A stretch of 64,000 bases of DNA from Solirubrobacter ginsenosidimutans (GTDB lineage: Bacteria; Actinomycetota; Thermoleophilia; Solirubrobacterales; Solirubrobacteraceae), in the NCBI RefSeq assembly GCF_027587205.1, contig NZ_JAPDOD010000023.1:89691-153690 (forward strand), read 5' to 3'. The position numbers and the translations under genes are program-made. The notes under the pieces were generated by a model, which was not told the origin of the DNA, ran no database searches, and was given only the letters and a program-made list of their open reading frames with translations. Shown one piece after another: positions 24,508 to 33,215 of this stretch (positions are counted from its first letter, which is position 1; each line of letters starts with the position of its first letter).

Positions 24508-24520
24508 GTGGGTTTTCCAC
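24508..24520. promoter_or_regulatory. Inverted site GTGG-GTTTT-CCAC upstream of oxidoreductase
   Basis: Centred at 24514, 66 bases before the start at 24580. A related CGGG-TTG-CCCG lies just upstream at 24488-24498. TAGCGT (24567-24572) is a likely -10 box seven bases before the ATG. The site resembles those at 26013, 30421 and 48113 and holds the same position. Confidence 0.55.
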
Positions 24521-24579
24521 GCGCGGGAGCGGCGTTCTCCCGGTCCCGTGGGCGCTCGCGCGGACGTAGCGTGGCTTGC

Positions 24580-25767
24580 ATGCCCACCAACGTCCTCATC
24601 GCCGGCGGCGGTCCCGCGGCGCTCGAAGCCGCGCTGAGCCTGCACCGGCTCGCGGGCGAGCGCGTCGTCACGACCCTCCTGGCGCCCGACCGCGAGTTCA
24701 ACTACCGCCCGCTGAGCGTGCTCGAGCCCTTCGCCGCCGGGGGCGCGATCGACTATCCGATCGCCCGGTTCGCGACCGATGCCGGGTTCGAGCATCGGCT
24801 GGGGACGCTGGCGAGCGTCGACACGGCGGCGCACACCGTGCGGACCGCCGACGGCGAGCGCATCGCTTACGACGTGCTGCTCGTAGCGGCCGGCGCCGTG
24901 CCGGTGGCGCCCGCTCGCGGGCAGACCGCGTTCGACGGCTCGCTCAACGCGGCCAAGGCGCTGCACGGCCTCGTCCAGGACATCGAGGGCGGCTACACGC
25001 AGCGCGTCACGTTCGTGGTTCCGCCGGGCGGTGCCTGGCCGCTGCCGCTGTACGAGCTCGCGCTGATGCTCGCCGAGCGCGCGTTCGAGATGGGCGTCAA
25101 TCCGGAACTGCATTTCGTGACGCTCGAGGACTCGCCGCTGGCCCTGTTCGGTCCCGAGGCCTCGCGCGAGGTCGCGGAGCTGCTGGCCACGGCGGGGATC
25201 GTGATGCACACCTCGAGCAGGACGGAGCGGCTGGAGCACGGCCATCTGCACCTCGCGCCCGGTGGGGAGGAGCTCGCCGTCCAGCGCGTCGTCACCCTCC
25301 CGCGCCTGAAGGGCCCGGCGATCAGCGGTCTGCCCGCGGACGGCGACGGCTTCCTGGTCACGGACCGCTACAGCCAGGTGACCGGAGCGCCAGATGTCTA
25401 CGCCGCGGGTGACGTCACGGCCTTCCCCGTCAAGCAGGGCGGACTCGCCTGCCAGCAGGCCGACGCAGCGGCGGAGCACATCGCGGCTCGCGCCGGCGCC
25501 GACCTGGAGCCGGTCCCGTTCAGCCCGGTCCTGCGGGGCATGCTGCTGACCGAACGCTGGGCGCGCTTCCTGCGCCGCGACGTGGCCGCCGACGAGTCCG
25601 CCGTCGCGGGCCGCGCGCTGTGGTGGCCGCCGGCCAAGATCGCCGGCCGCGAGCTGGCGGGCTACCTGCAGAGCCTCGACGAGGACTTCGGCCACGTCCA
25701 AGGCATCCCGGTCGAGTCCCGCGTCGTCGCCGACACGCACCCGGTCGAAGTCCTGAGCCTGCACTGA
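24580..25767 (+). CDS. FAD-dependent oxidoreductase, NDH-2/SQR-like (paralogue 2)
   Basis: A 395-residue flavoprotein. FAD motif 1 is VLIAGGGPAALEAALSL (5-21), a NYRPLSV segment follows, the second dinucleotide region is VTFVVPPGGAWPLPLYELAL, and FAD motif 2 is APDVYAAGDVTAFPVKQGGL. The C-terminal 90 residues (LRGMLLTERWARFLRRD, ALWWPPAKIAGRELAGYL) match the quinone/membrane-side part of this family. No CxxC pair is seen. A role in moving electrons from NAD(P)H or another donor to a quinone is likely. Operator-like site at -66 and leaderless-type promoter. Confidence 0.85.
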   Translation: MPTNVLIAGGGPAALEAALSLHRLAGERVVTTLLAPDREFNYRPLSVLEPFAAGGAIDYPIARFATDAGFEHRLGTLASVDTAAHTVRTADGERIAYDVLLVAAGAVPVAPARGQTAFDGSLNAAKALHGLVQDIEGGYTQRVTFVVPPGGAWPLPLYELALMLAERAFEMGVNPELHFVTLEDSPLALFGPEASREVAELLATAGIVMHTSSRTERLEHGHLHLAPGGEELAVQRVVTLPRLKGPAISGLPADGDGFLVTDRYSQVTGAPDVYAAGDVTAFPVKQGGLACQQADAAAEHIAARAGADLEPVPFSPVLRGMLLTERWARFLRRDVAADESAVAGRALWWPPAKIAGRELAGYLQSLDEDFGHVQGIPVESRVVADTHPVEVLSLH

Positions 25768-25807
25768 TCGGCGCCGTCCGCCGGCGGAGTAGGGTGCCTT
25801 CAACACC

Positions 25808-26005
25808 ATGTCTGCTCCGACCATCATCGCCAGCTTCGAGGACGGTCCGCTCGCGGGCGGGACGCAGGACGCCGAGGTGATCGAGGGCCGCCCGCCGAAG
25901 ACGCTCGACGTCCCGGCCGACGACGGGACCACCTGCCGGTACTGCCTCGAGGGGTGGATGCAGAGCGGCAAGTCCGCTCGCTATACGTTCCTGTACCGCG
26001 TATAG
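25808..26005 (+). CDS. Small hypothetical protein
   Basis: A 65-residue frame beginning SAPTIIASFEDGPLAGG and ending in aromatic residues (ARYTFLYRV). It has one CRYC pair (TTCRYCLEGW). TAGGGT (25790-25795) lies 12 bases before the ATG, and the gene is 40 bases after the FAD oxidoreductase, so it may have its own promoter or be part of that unit. I do not recognise a family. Codon pattern and promoter make it likely real. Confidence 0.55.
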   Translation: MSAPTIIASFEDGPLAGGTQDAEVIEGRPPKTLDVPADDGTTCRYCLEGWMQSGKSARYTFLYRV

Positions 26006-26012
26006 CCCCCGT

Positions 26013-26035
26013 CGGCTGCGGGTTTCCCGCAGCCG
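26013..26035. promoter_or_regulatory. Perfect hairpin/operator with GGG-TTT-CCC core
   Basis: Ten-base arms (CGGCTGCGGG at 26013-26022 and its complement at 26026-26035) around TTT. Centre is 65 bases before the start at 26089. It may also act as terminator of the upstream small gene (stop at 26003-26005), but the core and spacing match the sites at 24508, 30421 and 48113. Confidence 0.55.
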
Positions 26036-26088
26036 ATGAGCGCCTGACTGCTGATGTGCCGCGAGCCGTTTGGCAGTGAGATGGAGGC

Positions 26089-26661
26089 ATGAGAAAACTC
26101 CTGCAGTACGGCGGAATCGTTGCCAGCGTCGTCCTCATCGCGTTCGGCATCGGCGCGATCTACACCGGCTTCAACGGACGTCATACGGTTCGCACGGACC
26201 TCGCCGCGGAGCAGATCGTCGGCACACCTGACTCGACCATCCCGGGTCAGCTCGTCGACACCGGCGCCAAGGCGCAGGCGTTCGCGAAGATCATGCGCCA
26301 CCACACGCTCGAGGCCACCGACGGCAAGACCTACTCGCAGATGGGCCAGTACCTCGACTCCGCCGGCAAGCCGACCGACGACAAGGCCAAGGCGGCCCTC
26401 GACCCGCAGACCAAGCAGCCGGTCGCCAACCAGGCGCGCCAGATCTGGGTCACCGAGACGGCGCTCACCACCGCCCTCAACACGGCGTACTTCGCCGAGC
26501 AGGTGGCGACGTTCGCGATCGTGATGGGCTTCGCGCTGCTGCTGAGCGGCATCGGGTTCCTCGTCCTCACCCTCGGCGGCCTCGGCCGCAAGGCGGCGGC
26601 GGTCCGTACCACGCCGAAGTTCGAGCGCACGGCGGTCAAGGAGCCCGCTCCCGTCGCCTAG
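26089..26661 (+). CDS. Two-helix membrane protein of unknown function
   Basis: A 190-residue protein with a membrane helix at each end (GIVASVVLIAFGIGAIYTG near 8-27 and FAIVMGFALLLSGIGFLVLT near 142-165) and an extracytoplasmic middle of about 110 residues (TYSQMGQYLDSAGKPTDDKA and neighbours). The short cytoplasmic tail is basic then acidic. It resembles actinobacterial aromatic-ring-free membrane proteins of stress regulons, but I do not recognise a named family. GGAGG at 26082-26086 is a good ribosome-binding site. An inverted operator-like site lies at -65. Confidence 0.75.
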   Translation: MRKLLQYGGIVASVVLIAFGIGAIYTGFNGRHTVRTDLAAEQIVGTPDSTIPGQLVDTGAKAQAFAKIMRHHTLEATDGKTYSQMGQYLDSAGKPTDDKAKAALDPQTKQPVANQARQIWVTETALTTALNTAYFAEQVATFAIVMGFALLLSGIGFLVLTLGGLGRKAAAVRTTPKFERTAVKEPAPVA

Positions 26662-27663
26662 TCACCGCTCCGGGTCATCGCCGGCCGGCTTCTCGAAGCC
26701 GACGTCGATGACCTCGAAGCCCTTGCGCGCCTCGCTCCCGGCGTAACCGGTGTAGGCGCGCTCGTCGGCGCCGGTCAGCTCGACGCTGTCGGTGAACGGC
26801 GTGAGCAGCGCCCGCGGCCACAGGTGCCGGGCGATGACCACGTTGATCTCGGTCGCCAACACGGTCAGCAGCGCGAGCACGTAGATCCACGCGATCAGGC
26901 CGAGCACCAGCCCGAAGACGCCGTAGGCCTCCTGCGTGCCTTTCAGCGAGTGGGTGACGAAGTAGGTGCCGAGGATCTGCATCGCCTGCCACCCGACGGC
27001 GGCCACGACGGCGCCGACCAGCAGGTCGCGCGTGGCGATCTCGCTCGCCGTGAGCACGCGGAACGCGATCGTGAACAGGCCGAAGTTGGCCAGCACCGCG
27101 AGCACGATGGCGCCCATGCGCAGGGCGCCGCCGACGTCGGCGCCGTAGGCGTCCGCGCCCGTGGTGAGCGCCGCGAGCACAGTCGTCACGAGCACGCCCG
27201 CGCCGAGCACGAGCAGCAGGAGCAGGCTGCGCAGGCGCGCGACGATCGGGTTGGGGCGCCGGTGATGCGGGACCGCCCAGGCGCGGTTGAACGCGTTCTG
27301 CAGCGCTCCCGCCACGCCCAGACAGCCGTAGAGCAGCACGACGATGCCGATCGCCAGCCCGGCGCCGCTGCCGGTCAGCGAGTGGACGTTCTCGCGCAGC
27401 TGCGTGCCGACGACGGGGAATTGCGCGAGCGCGGAGTTGAAGAGGTCGGCCTGCAGGTCCGGATTGCCGTCCAGCGCGAAGCCGAGGATCGTCACGAGCA
27501 GCAGCAGCAGCGGAAACAGCGACAGGAAGCCGTAGTAGGCGATCAGCGCGGCGAGGTAGCTGCCCTGGTCGTCGAAGAACTTGTAGACGACGGCGATCGG
27601 GAAGCCGAGCCAGCGGTGCCTGCGCTGGTAGCCATCAACCGCGGCGAGGACCCGGCTCGGCAT
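26662..27663 (-). CDS. YihY/UPF0761-family membrane protein (BrkB-like)
   Basis: A 333-residue inner-membrane protein with about six helices. Family marks: DDQGSYLAALIAYYGFLSLF (near 32-50), then GFALDGNPDLQ, and the loop AWAVPHHRRPNP followed by long hydrophobic helices. The family was once called ribonuclease BN by mistake; the true role is unknown, possibly transport. A longer upstream frame exists but is antisense-like; ATG at 27661-27663 matches the family start. It lies 11 bases downstream of a universal stress protein and may be in the same transcript. Confidence 0.85.
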   Translation of the reverse strand: MPSRVLAAVDGYQRRHRWLGFPIAVVYKFFDDQGSYLAALIAYYGFLSLFPLLLLLVTILGFALDGNPDLQADLFNSALAQFPVVGTQLRENVHSLTGSGAGLAIGIVVLLYGCLGVAGALQNAFNRAWAVPHHRRPNPIVARLRSLLLLLVLGAGVLVTTVLAALTTGADAYGADVGGALRMGAIVLAVLANFGLFTIAFRVLTASEIATRDLLVGAVVAAVGWQAMQILGTYFVTHSLKGTQEAYGVFGLVLGLIAWIYVLALLTVLATEINVVIARHLWPRALLTPFTDSVELTGADERAYTGYAGSEARKGFEVIDVGFEKPAGDDPER

Positions 27664-27674
27664 GACCTGGGTAC

Positions 27675-28484
27675 TTAGCAGGCAGTCCGATCGCCGGCGA
27701 AGAGCGCGCCGAGCGGCGCCTCGACCCCGCGCGGGACGACGATCACGGGACACTGCGCGGCACGCGCGACGCGTCCGCTGACCCCGCCGACGAGGACGGA
27801 GCGCAGCGGGCCGTAGCCGCGCGAGCCCATCAGCAACAGCTCGAGATCGGCGGTGCGCTCGCAGAGCACTTCGGCGGGGTCGCCCGTCAACCGGTGACTG
27901 GTCGCCGTCACGTCGGCTTCGAGCCCGGCCATCAGTGCGGCGAGGCCGTGCTGGACCGAGTGTTCGAGGTCCTTGCGGATCGTGCGGAATTCCGCGCCGC
28001 GCAGCATGGCGCCGACGCCCGTGGTCGAGACGACGCCGAGCACCTCGAGCTCGGCGTCGAGTGCGCGCGCGAGATCGACGGCGCCGGTCACGGCGGCGCG
28101 CGCTTCCTCCGACGCGTCGTAGGCGAGGCCGATGCGACCCATCGGCGCCGCGGCGCGGGGGCCATGCGGAACGACGGCGACGGCACACGGCGCGCCGTGC
28201 AACAACCGCTCGCTCATGCCACCCGGGGTGGAGTCGACGACGATCAACGCGGCGAGCTCGGCCTCGGCGAGGTCGTACAGCGCGCGCGTGGGCGACGCGT
28301 GGTCGAGTGGCCGGATCGTCACGCGTCCCGGGGCGATCCCTTCGAGCCGGTCGAGCACATCGTCGCGGAGGCTCGCGCCGGCGACGATGACGTCGGCGCT
28401 GGAGGCGTTCGCGAGGCGGCCGCCGAAGGCGATCACCTCCTCGGAGCGCTCCGAGCCGTCGATGCCGATGAGGATGGTGCTCAC
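27675..28484 (-). CDS. Tandem-domain universal stress protein (copy 1)
   Basis: A 269-residue protein with two Usp domains (1-130 and 135-265). The second has the ATP-binding G-2x-G-9x-G(S/T) pattern, visible as LLMGSRGYGPLRSVLVGGVSG; the first is degenerate (VVDSTPGGMSERLLHG). The GTG start overlaps the stop of the P-loop kinase gene (GTGA, 28481-28484), so it is translated from the same message. Usp proteins of this type are typical members of hypoxia/dormancy regulons in actinobacteria. Confidence 0.88.
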   Translation of the reverse strand: MSTILIGIDGSERSEEVIAFGGRLANASSADVIVAGASLRDDVLDRLEGIAPGRVTIRPLDHASPTRALYDLAEAELAALIVVDSTPGGMSERLLHGAPCAVAVVPHGPRAAAPMGRIGLAYDASEEARAAVTGAVDLARALDAELEVLGVVSTTGVGAMLRGAEFRTIRKDLEHSVQHGLAALMAGLEADVTATSHRLTGDPAEVLCERTADLELLLMGSRGYGPLRSVLVGGVSGRVARAAQCPVIVVPRGVEAPLGALFAGDRTAC

Positions 28485-29452
28485 GACGGAGTCCCTTCGT
28501 CGGTGATCTGGCGGGCCAGCCGTGCGTCCAGCACGCCGGCGAGGTCTGAGAGCAGGTCGGGAACCGGTCGGGTCGTGTCGAGCCGGACCAACGGCGCGAC
28601 GGGAGCGACGAATCGCCCGCGGTGGCCGGCGAGCTCAGCGGCGACGACCGACGGCCCGGAGCCGGGATCCGCGCCGGCGACTTCGCGTGCGTGGGCGCGC
28701 TGGATCAACACGGCCGGGGGCGCCTCGCACACCACCCACTCGGCCGCCGAGGTGATCGGCGCCGCCGCGGCGAAGGCGTCGACATCGCTCGTCCGGCGGA
28801 ACGTCGCGTCGACGATGACCCCGCCGTCGCGGTCGGCGGCGTCGGCCGCGCACTGCGCGAGCTCGACGTAGACCGCGCGGCTCTCCTCGTCGCCGTATGA
28901 GCTGTGCACCGCGCGCTCGTCCGGGTCGAGCCCGGCGCGACGGGTGCGGACGCGATCCGACGAGACGACGGAACGCCCGGCCGCAGCCGCCAGTGCCCCG
29001 GCAACGGTCGACTTGCCGCTGGCAGCGAGCCCGGCGACGCAGACGACGCTGGGCAGTCGCGCACACCAGGCGAAGCGCTCGGCCACGCCGATCAGCTCGA
29101 CCCCGCGCATCGAGCGATCGTCTCCGGCCGTGCCCGCGAGCTGCGTCGCGCGCAGGAACTCGATCTTCGCGCGGCTGAGCGCGCGCAAGGCGCACAGGAA
29201 GGCGAGCAGCGGCTCGCTCGCCGGATCTCCGCCTCGCATGCGCGGGACGGAGAGGTTCTCGCGCGAGGTCCCGCGCTGCGCGAGCTCCGGCCCGAGCCCT
29301 TCCAACGCGGCGTGGCAGAAGCGGGCGAGCTCGGCGAGCCGTCGCGGCGGCGCGCCCACAGCGGCCAGCGTGTTGAGGGTCTCGTCGAGGCTCGACACGA
29401 GCCGCTCGGCGCGGTCCGTGGGTTCGAAGCTGTGCGAACCGGCGGCGCTCAC
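28481..29452 (-). CDS. P-loop kinase/ATPase, aminoglycoside-phosphotransferase-associated type
   Basis: A 323-residue protein. The C-terminal half is an AAA_33/zeta-like kinase with Walker A GLAASGKST, a DRVRTRRAGL segment and VIVDATFRR. The N-terminal 150 residues are helical (DETLNTLAAVGAPPRRLAEL, RALSRAKIEFLRATQL) and look like the remaining lobe of the aminoglycoside-phosphotransferase-like domain that normally precedes this kinase in 500-residue bifunctional proteins; the catalytic HGD motif is absent. It is sandwiched between two universal stress protein genes with GTGA overlaps on both sides. Confidence 0.75.
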   Translation of the reverse strand: MSAAGSHSFEPTDRAERLVSSLDETLNTLAAVGAPPRRLAELARFCHAALEGLGPELAQRGTSRENLSVPRMRGGDPASEPLLAFLCALRALSRAKIEFLRATQLAGTAGDDRSMRGVELIGVAERFAWCARLPSVVCVAGLAASGKSTVAGALAAAAGRSVVSSDRVRTRRAGLDPDERAVHSSYGDEESRAVYVELAQCAADAADRDGGVIVDATFRRTSDVDAFAAAAPITSAAEWVVCEAPPAVLIQRAHAREVAGADPGSGPSVVAAELAGHRGRFVAPVAPLVRLDTTRPVPDLLSDLAGVLDARLARQITDEGTPS

Positions 29453-30327
29453 GCCGCGACCGCCGGAGCGCGAGCGAAGAGCGCTCCGAGCGGCGCGCCG
29501 GCGCCTCGCGGGAGGACGATCACCGGGCACGCGGCGGTGCGCACGAACCGTCCGCTGACGTCGCCCACGAGCACGGACCGCAGCGGGCCGTAGCCGCGCG
29601 AGCCGACGAGCATCAGGTCGAGGTCGGCGCTGCGCTCACCGAGCTTGGCGGCCGGGTCGCCTGTGAGGCACAAGCCGACAGCAGGGAGCTCCGCGGCGAC
29701 GGCGTCAAGGGCGGCTTGCGCGTCGCGCTCGACGTCTGTGCCCGAGGTTGTGTCGTCCGCGGCCGCGACGACGCCGATGATCTCGAGTCCGGCGTCAAGG
29801 GCGCGCGCGAGCTCGACCGCCGCGGTCACCGCGAGCTCGGCGCCGTCCGACGCGTCGTAGGCGACGCCGATCCGGCGCATCGGCCGGTCATGGCGGGCGC
29901 CGTACCCGTGCGGCACGACGGCGATCGCGCACGGCGACCCGTGCAGAAGCCGCTCGCCGGTGGTGCCAGGGGTGACGCGGCCGAAACGGCCCGCATGCGA
30001 GGAACCGACGACGATGATCTCCGCGTGCTCCGCCACGGCCAGGTCGTGCAGGGCGTGCGCCGGCGACTGATTCGCGACGATCCGGAGCCGCGTCCGGTCG
30101 GTGGCGATCCCGTCGAGGCGGTCACGCATGGCGCCGGCGATCCGCTCCGCCTCGTCGCCGAGCGCTTCGCGGTAGGGCGGGTTGGACCCGCGGGCCGGCA
30201 GGTCGTCATAGGGGAAAGCGCACGCCACGACCACATGAGCGTCGGTGACCGCGGCCAGGTCGCGGCCGAACGCGATCGCGTCTTCAGAACGCCCGGACGC
30301 GTCGACGCCGATCAGGATGGTGCTCAT
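29449..30327 (-). CDS. Tandem-domain universal stress protein (copy 2)
   Basis: A 292-residue paralogue of the gene at 27675. Both Usp domains keep the nucleotide-binding pattern: VVGSSHAGRFGRVTPGTTGE in the first and LVGSRGYGPLRSVLVGDVSG in the second, so this copy is the better preserved. It is first in a four-gene run (Usp, kinase, Usp, YihY) on the minus strand, all tightly overlapped. Divergent from the FAD oxidoreductase at 30492; the intergenic GGG-TTT-CCC site could serve both directions. Confidence 0.9.
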   Translation of the reverse strand: MSTILIGVDASGRSEDAIAFGRDLAAVTDAHVVVACAFPYDDLPARGSNPPYREALGDEAERIAGAMRDRLDGIATDRTRLRIVANQSPAHALHDLAVAEHAEIIVVGSSHAGRFGRVTPGTTGERLLHGSPCAIAVVPHGYGARHDRPMRRIGVAYDASDGAELAVTAAVELARALDAGLEIIGVVAAADDTTSGTDVERDAQAALDAVAAELPAVGLCLTGDPAAKLGERSADLDLMLVGSRGYGPLRSVLVGDVSGRFVRTAACPVIVLPRGAGAPLGALFARAPAVAA

Positions 30328-30420
30328 GGTGGGTCCTTGTTTCGTTGGTGCTGCCCGGCCGGTGCGGTCACCGTAGGTGCGTCGCCCGGGCGCGTCATCG
30401 GGGTGACGCACGCGGCAACC

Positions 30421-30437
30421 GTGCGGGTTTCCCGCAC
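30421..30437. promoter_or_regulatory. Inverted site GTGCGGG-TTT-CCCGCAC
   Basis: Perfect seven-base arms around TTT, centred at 30429, 63 bases before the start at 30492 and about 100 bases before the divergent Usp gene. TAGGGT (30480-30485) is a likely -10 box six bases before the ATG. A second imperfect repeat (GTGCGTC near 30378 and GACGCAC near 30405) lies on the Usp side. Confidence 0.6.
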
Positions 30438-30491
30438 ACTTGGAGGCCGTCCGCGAACGGCCCCGCGCACGTGGGCGCGTAGGGTGGGTGG

Positions 30492-31562
30492 ATGCCCACC
30501 AGCTCGCCCACTGCCGAGATCGTCGTCGTCGGGGGTGGGATCGCGGCGCTCGAGCTGGTCCTCGCCCTCCGCGAGGCGGCGGGCGATCGCGTCCACATCA
30601 CCCTTGTCGCCGCGCAACCGGACTTCGTGTTGCAGCCTGCGCTCGTCGCGGCGGTGCCCAGTCGCCACGGGGCGCATCGTCGCCCGCTGAGGGCGATCGC
30701 CGACGACCTGGGCGTGACGCTGGTCCAAGCGGCCGTCGCCTCCGTCGACCCCGTGGGGCGCCGGGTCGTCCTGCGCCGCGGGGATCCGCTGCCGTACGAC
30801 AGCCTCGTGCTCGCCCACGGCGCCCAGACGGTCCCGGCGTTCGAGGGCGTGATCGCGCTCGGCGGCACGGTCGAGTCGCAGGAGCTGCGGACGCTGCGCG
30901 AGGAGATCGCCGGTGGGCGGGTGCGCAGCGTCGCGTTCGTCGCGCCCTCGCGCGCGGGCTGGCTGGTGCCGCTCTACGACGCCGCGTTGCTGGCCACCAA
31001 GAGCGGACACACGGTTCGCGTGTCGCTGATCACCCGTGAGGTCCGGCCGCTGGAAGCGTTCGGCGCCGAGGCCAGCGCGACGGTTGCCGCGGCGCTCGCG
31101 GCCGCGGGCATCGACTTCATCGCGGGCCAGACGGCCCGGGTCGTTGAGGGCGATGTGCGCGTGGCGGGCGGCTCGATCTCGGCCGATCGCATCGTCGCGC
31201 TGCCGCTCGTGCGCGGCCTGCGCATCGCCGGGATCCCGGCGGGTGGCGAGTTCGGGCTCATCCCGGTCGACCGGTTTGGCCGCGTGAAAGGGCTGGAAGA
31301 CGTGTACGCCGCGGGCGACGCCACCGACTACCCGGTCAAGCACGGCAGCGTGGCCGGCCAGCAGGCCGACGCGGTCGCCGCAGCCATCGCGGCTCCCGCC
31401 GGCAGCGAGCCGTTCACGCCGGTCCTGCGCGCCACGCTGCTCGCCGGCACCGCGGCGCCGATCCCCGTCGGCGACGGCGCCGGGAACGACGAGCCGGCGC
31501 AGGTGCCGGGCCGCTACCTCGCGCCCTACCTCCGCGGCGCCGACGAGACGGTCGCGGCATGA
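30492..31562 (+). CDS. FAD-dependent oxidoreductase, NDH-2/SQR-like (paralogue 3)
   Basis: A 356-residue third member of the flavoprotein group in this block. FAD motif 1 is IVVVGGGIAALELVLAL, and FAD motif 2 is LEDVYAAGDATDYPVKHGSV, nearly the wording of paralogue 2 (AAGDVTAFPVKQGGL). It is shorter at the C-terminus, ending in a Pro-rich tail (PAQVPGRYLAPYL). No redox-active cysteine pair. Likely a quinone-linked or disulphide-independent oxidoreductase; donor unknown. Operator-like site at -63. Confidence 0.85.
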   Translation: MPTSSPTAEIVVVGGGIAALELVLALREAAGDRVHITLVAAQPDFVLQPALVAAVPSRHGAHRRPLRAIADDLGVTLVQAAVASVDPVGRRVVLRRGDPLPYDSLVLAHGAQTVPAFEGVIALGGTVESQELRTLREEIAGGRVRSVAFVAPSRAGWLVPLYDAALLATKSGHTVRVSLITREVRPLEAFGAEASATVAAALAAAGIDFIAGQTARVVEGDVRVAGGSISADRIVALPLVRGLRIAGIPAGGEFGLIPVDRFGRVKGLEDVYAAGDATDYPVKHGSVAGQQADAVAAAIAAPAGSEPFTPVLRATLLAGTAAPIPVGDGAGNDEPAQVPGRYLAPYLRGADETVAA

Positions 31563-31638
31563 GCGGAGCGTGAGCTTGCGCAGGGGGCATTAAGCGGTTA
31601 GGTTCGCTTGCACCCTAAGTCTCCAGAGAGGAGACAGC

Positions 31639-33159
31639 ATGACCCTCCGGCGAAGCCTCCTGGCGCTCGCGGTGCTGGTGTTGTCCGCGTCCGCGACCGA
31701 CGCTCGGGCTCAGGTGCTGCCTCCGACGCACACGGTCGCGGCCAACGTCAACGATCCGGGCATCGCCACGTCGCGCGGGTCGAATCTGATCTGGCTGAGC
31801 GCCGATCCGGCTCGGCGCGTCGGGAAGCTGCTGGTGTTCCTCCCCGGCGGCGGGGCGACCAACGTCCCGACGGACTGGACCGAGTTCGGTAGCGAGATGG
31901 CGCGGCTCGGCTACCACACGATCGTCCTGGCATACCGCAACGAGGCGCCGATCGCGGCGCTACCGCCCGCCGGATGCGGGACGGGGGTGGAGGCCAGTGA
32001 GGCGCCGCCGGACTGCGCCATCAACGCCCGGATGGAGATTCTCGACGGGCGCGGAGAGTCGAGCGTCGTCGACATCGACCGGCCGAACAGCATCGAGAAC
32101 CGGCTGAACAAGGTCCTCTCCTACCTCGCCGGGGCCTTCCCGGCCGAGGGCTGGTCGCAGTTCGTCGACTCGAGCGGCGTGGAGCCGGTGCCCGTGTGGA
32201 AGAAGACCGTGATCAGCGGCGCGTCGCTCGGCGCCGGCGAGGCCGTCCTGATGGCGGCGGGGCACGAAATGGCCCGCGTGTCGCTCTTTCACGGGTGGAC
32301 CGACGCCAAGCACGGGTGGGTGAAGAAGCCGGTGGCGACGCCTGCGGATCGCTACTTCGCACTGATCCACGCGCACGACGCCTTCTTCGCACGCACGTGT
32401 TACGCGTACCTCGCCCTCGAGCTGGCTCCGTCCTGCCCGCTGCCGAAGTACACGATCCCGCCGGAGCCGATCGACCGCACGAATCCATTGTTCGCCGAGA
32501 ACCGCCAGCCGCCGTTCGACACCCGCCTGCTCGTGTTCAACCTGGACCCGTTCCCCAACCCCCCGAGCGTCGTGGTCGATCCGTGGCACACCAGCACGAC
32601 CCGCAACGGCTGGATCGCGCGTGAGCCTGACGGCATGGCTTCGCACTTCCTGGTCAACGCGTGGCGTTCGACGGTCGGCGACAGCGACGCGGACACCCGC
32701 CTCGACGAGGTCGACAACTGCTCGAAGGTCGCCAACGACGGCCAGCTCGACAGCGACAAGGACGGGCTCGGCGACGCGTGCGACCCGGTGACGACGATCC
32801 CGGGCGGCGTGGGTGGGACCGTGCCCGCGACGCTCGCGCTCTCCGTTGTCTCACCCGTTACGTTCGGCGCGTTCACGCCCGGCCTCGCGAAGGACTACAC
32901 GACGAGCACGACCGCCACGGTCATCTCCACCGCAGGCGACGCGGGGTTGAGCGTCAGCGATCCGGGCCGCCTCACCAACGGCACGTTCAGCTTGCCGTCA
33001 CCGCTACAGGTGTCGTTCTCGAAGGCCGCCTGGGCGGCGCCGGTGTCCAACGACACGATCACCATCACGTTCAACCAGCACATCGGCGCCACCGACGCCC
33101 TGCGGACCGGCGCCTACTCCAAGACGCTGACCTTCACCTTGGCGACGACGATGCCGTAG
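31639..33159 (+). CDS. Secreted alpha/beta hydrolase-like protein with TSP3 repeats and shared C-terminal domain
   Basis: A 506-residue exported protein. Signal peptide 1-24 (LLALAVLVLSASATDARA). Residues about 35-345 form an alpha/beta-hydrolase-like domain with LLVFLPGGGATNVPTDW as oxyanion region and nucleophile elbow SGASLGAGE (Ser near 196), resembling the BPSS1187 family. A calcium-binding thrombospondin type 3 stretch follows (DSDADTRLDEVDNC, DSDKDGLGDACD, near 350-385). The last about 120 residues (GTVPATLALSVVSPVTFGAF to KTLTFTLATTMP) are the domain also found in the M14 and 1296-residue proteins. GAGAGGAGA is the ribosome-binding site. Confidence 0.8.
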   Translation: MTLRRSLLALAVLVLSASATDARAQVLPPTHTVAANVNDPGIATSRGSNLIWLSADPARRVGKLLVFLPGGGATNVPTDWTEFGSEMARLGYHTIVLAYRNEAPIAALPPAGCGTGVEASEAPPDCAINARMEILDGRGESSVVDIDRPNSIENRLNKVLSYLAGAFPAEGWSQFVDSSGVEPVPVWKKTVISGASLGAGEAVLMAAGHEMARVSLFHGWTDAKHGWVKKPVATPADRYFALIHAHDAFFARTCYAYLALELAPSCPLPKYTIPPEPIDRTNPLFAENRQPPFDTRLLVFNLDPFPNPPSVVVDPWHTSTTRNGWIAREPDGMASHFLVNAWRSTVGDSDADTRLDEVDNCSKVANDGQLDSDKDGLGDACDPVTTIPGGVGGTVPATLALSVVSPVTFGAFTPGLAKDYTTSTTATVISTAGDAGLSVSDPGRLTNGTFSLPSPLQVSFSKAAWAAPVSNDTITITFNQHIGATDALRTGAYSKTLTFTLATTMP

Positions 33160-33215
33160 CCGCATTACCTGGGACGTAATCGACAGGCGCCCCGGTGCCC
33201 GGCACGCTGCTTGGC

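Noticed and set aside
26013..26035. Hairpin as a simple terminator of the small gene ending at 26005
   Set aside because: Kept mainly as a regulatory site because its GGG-TTT-CCC core and its 65-base distance from the next start match three other promoters. A dual role remains possible.
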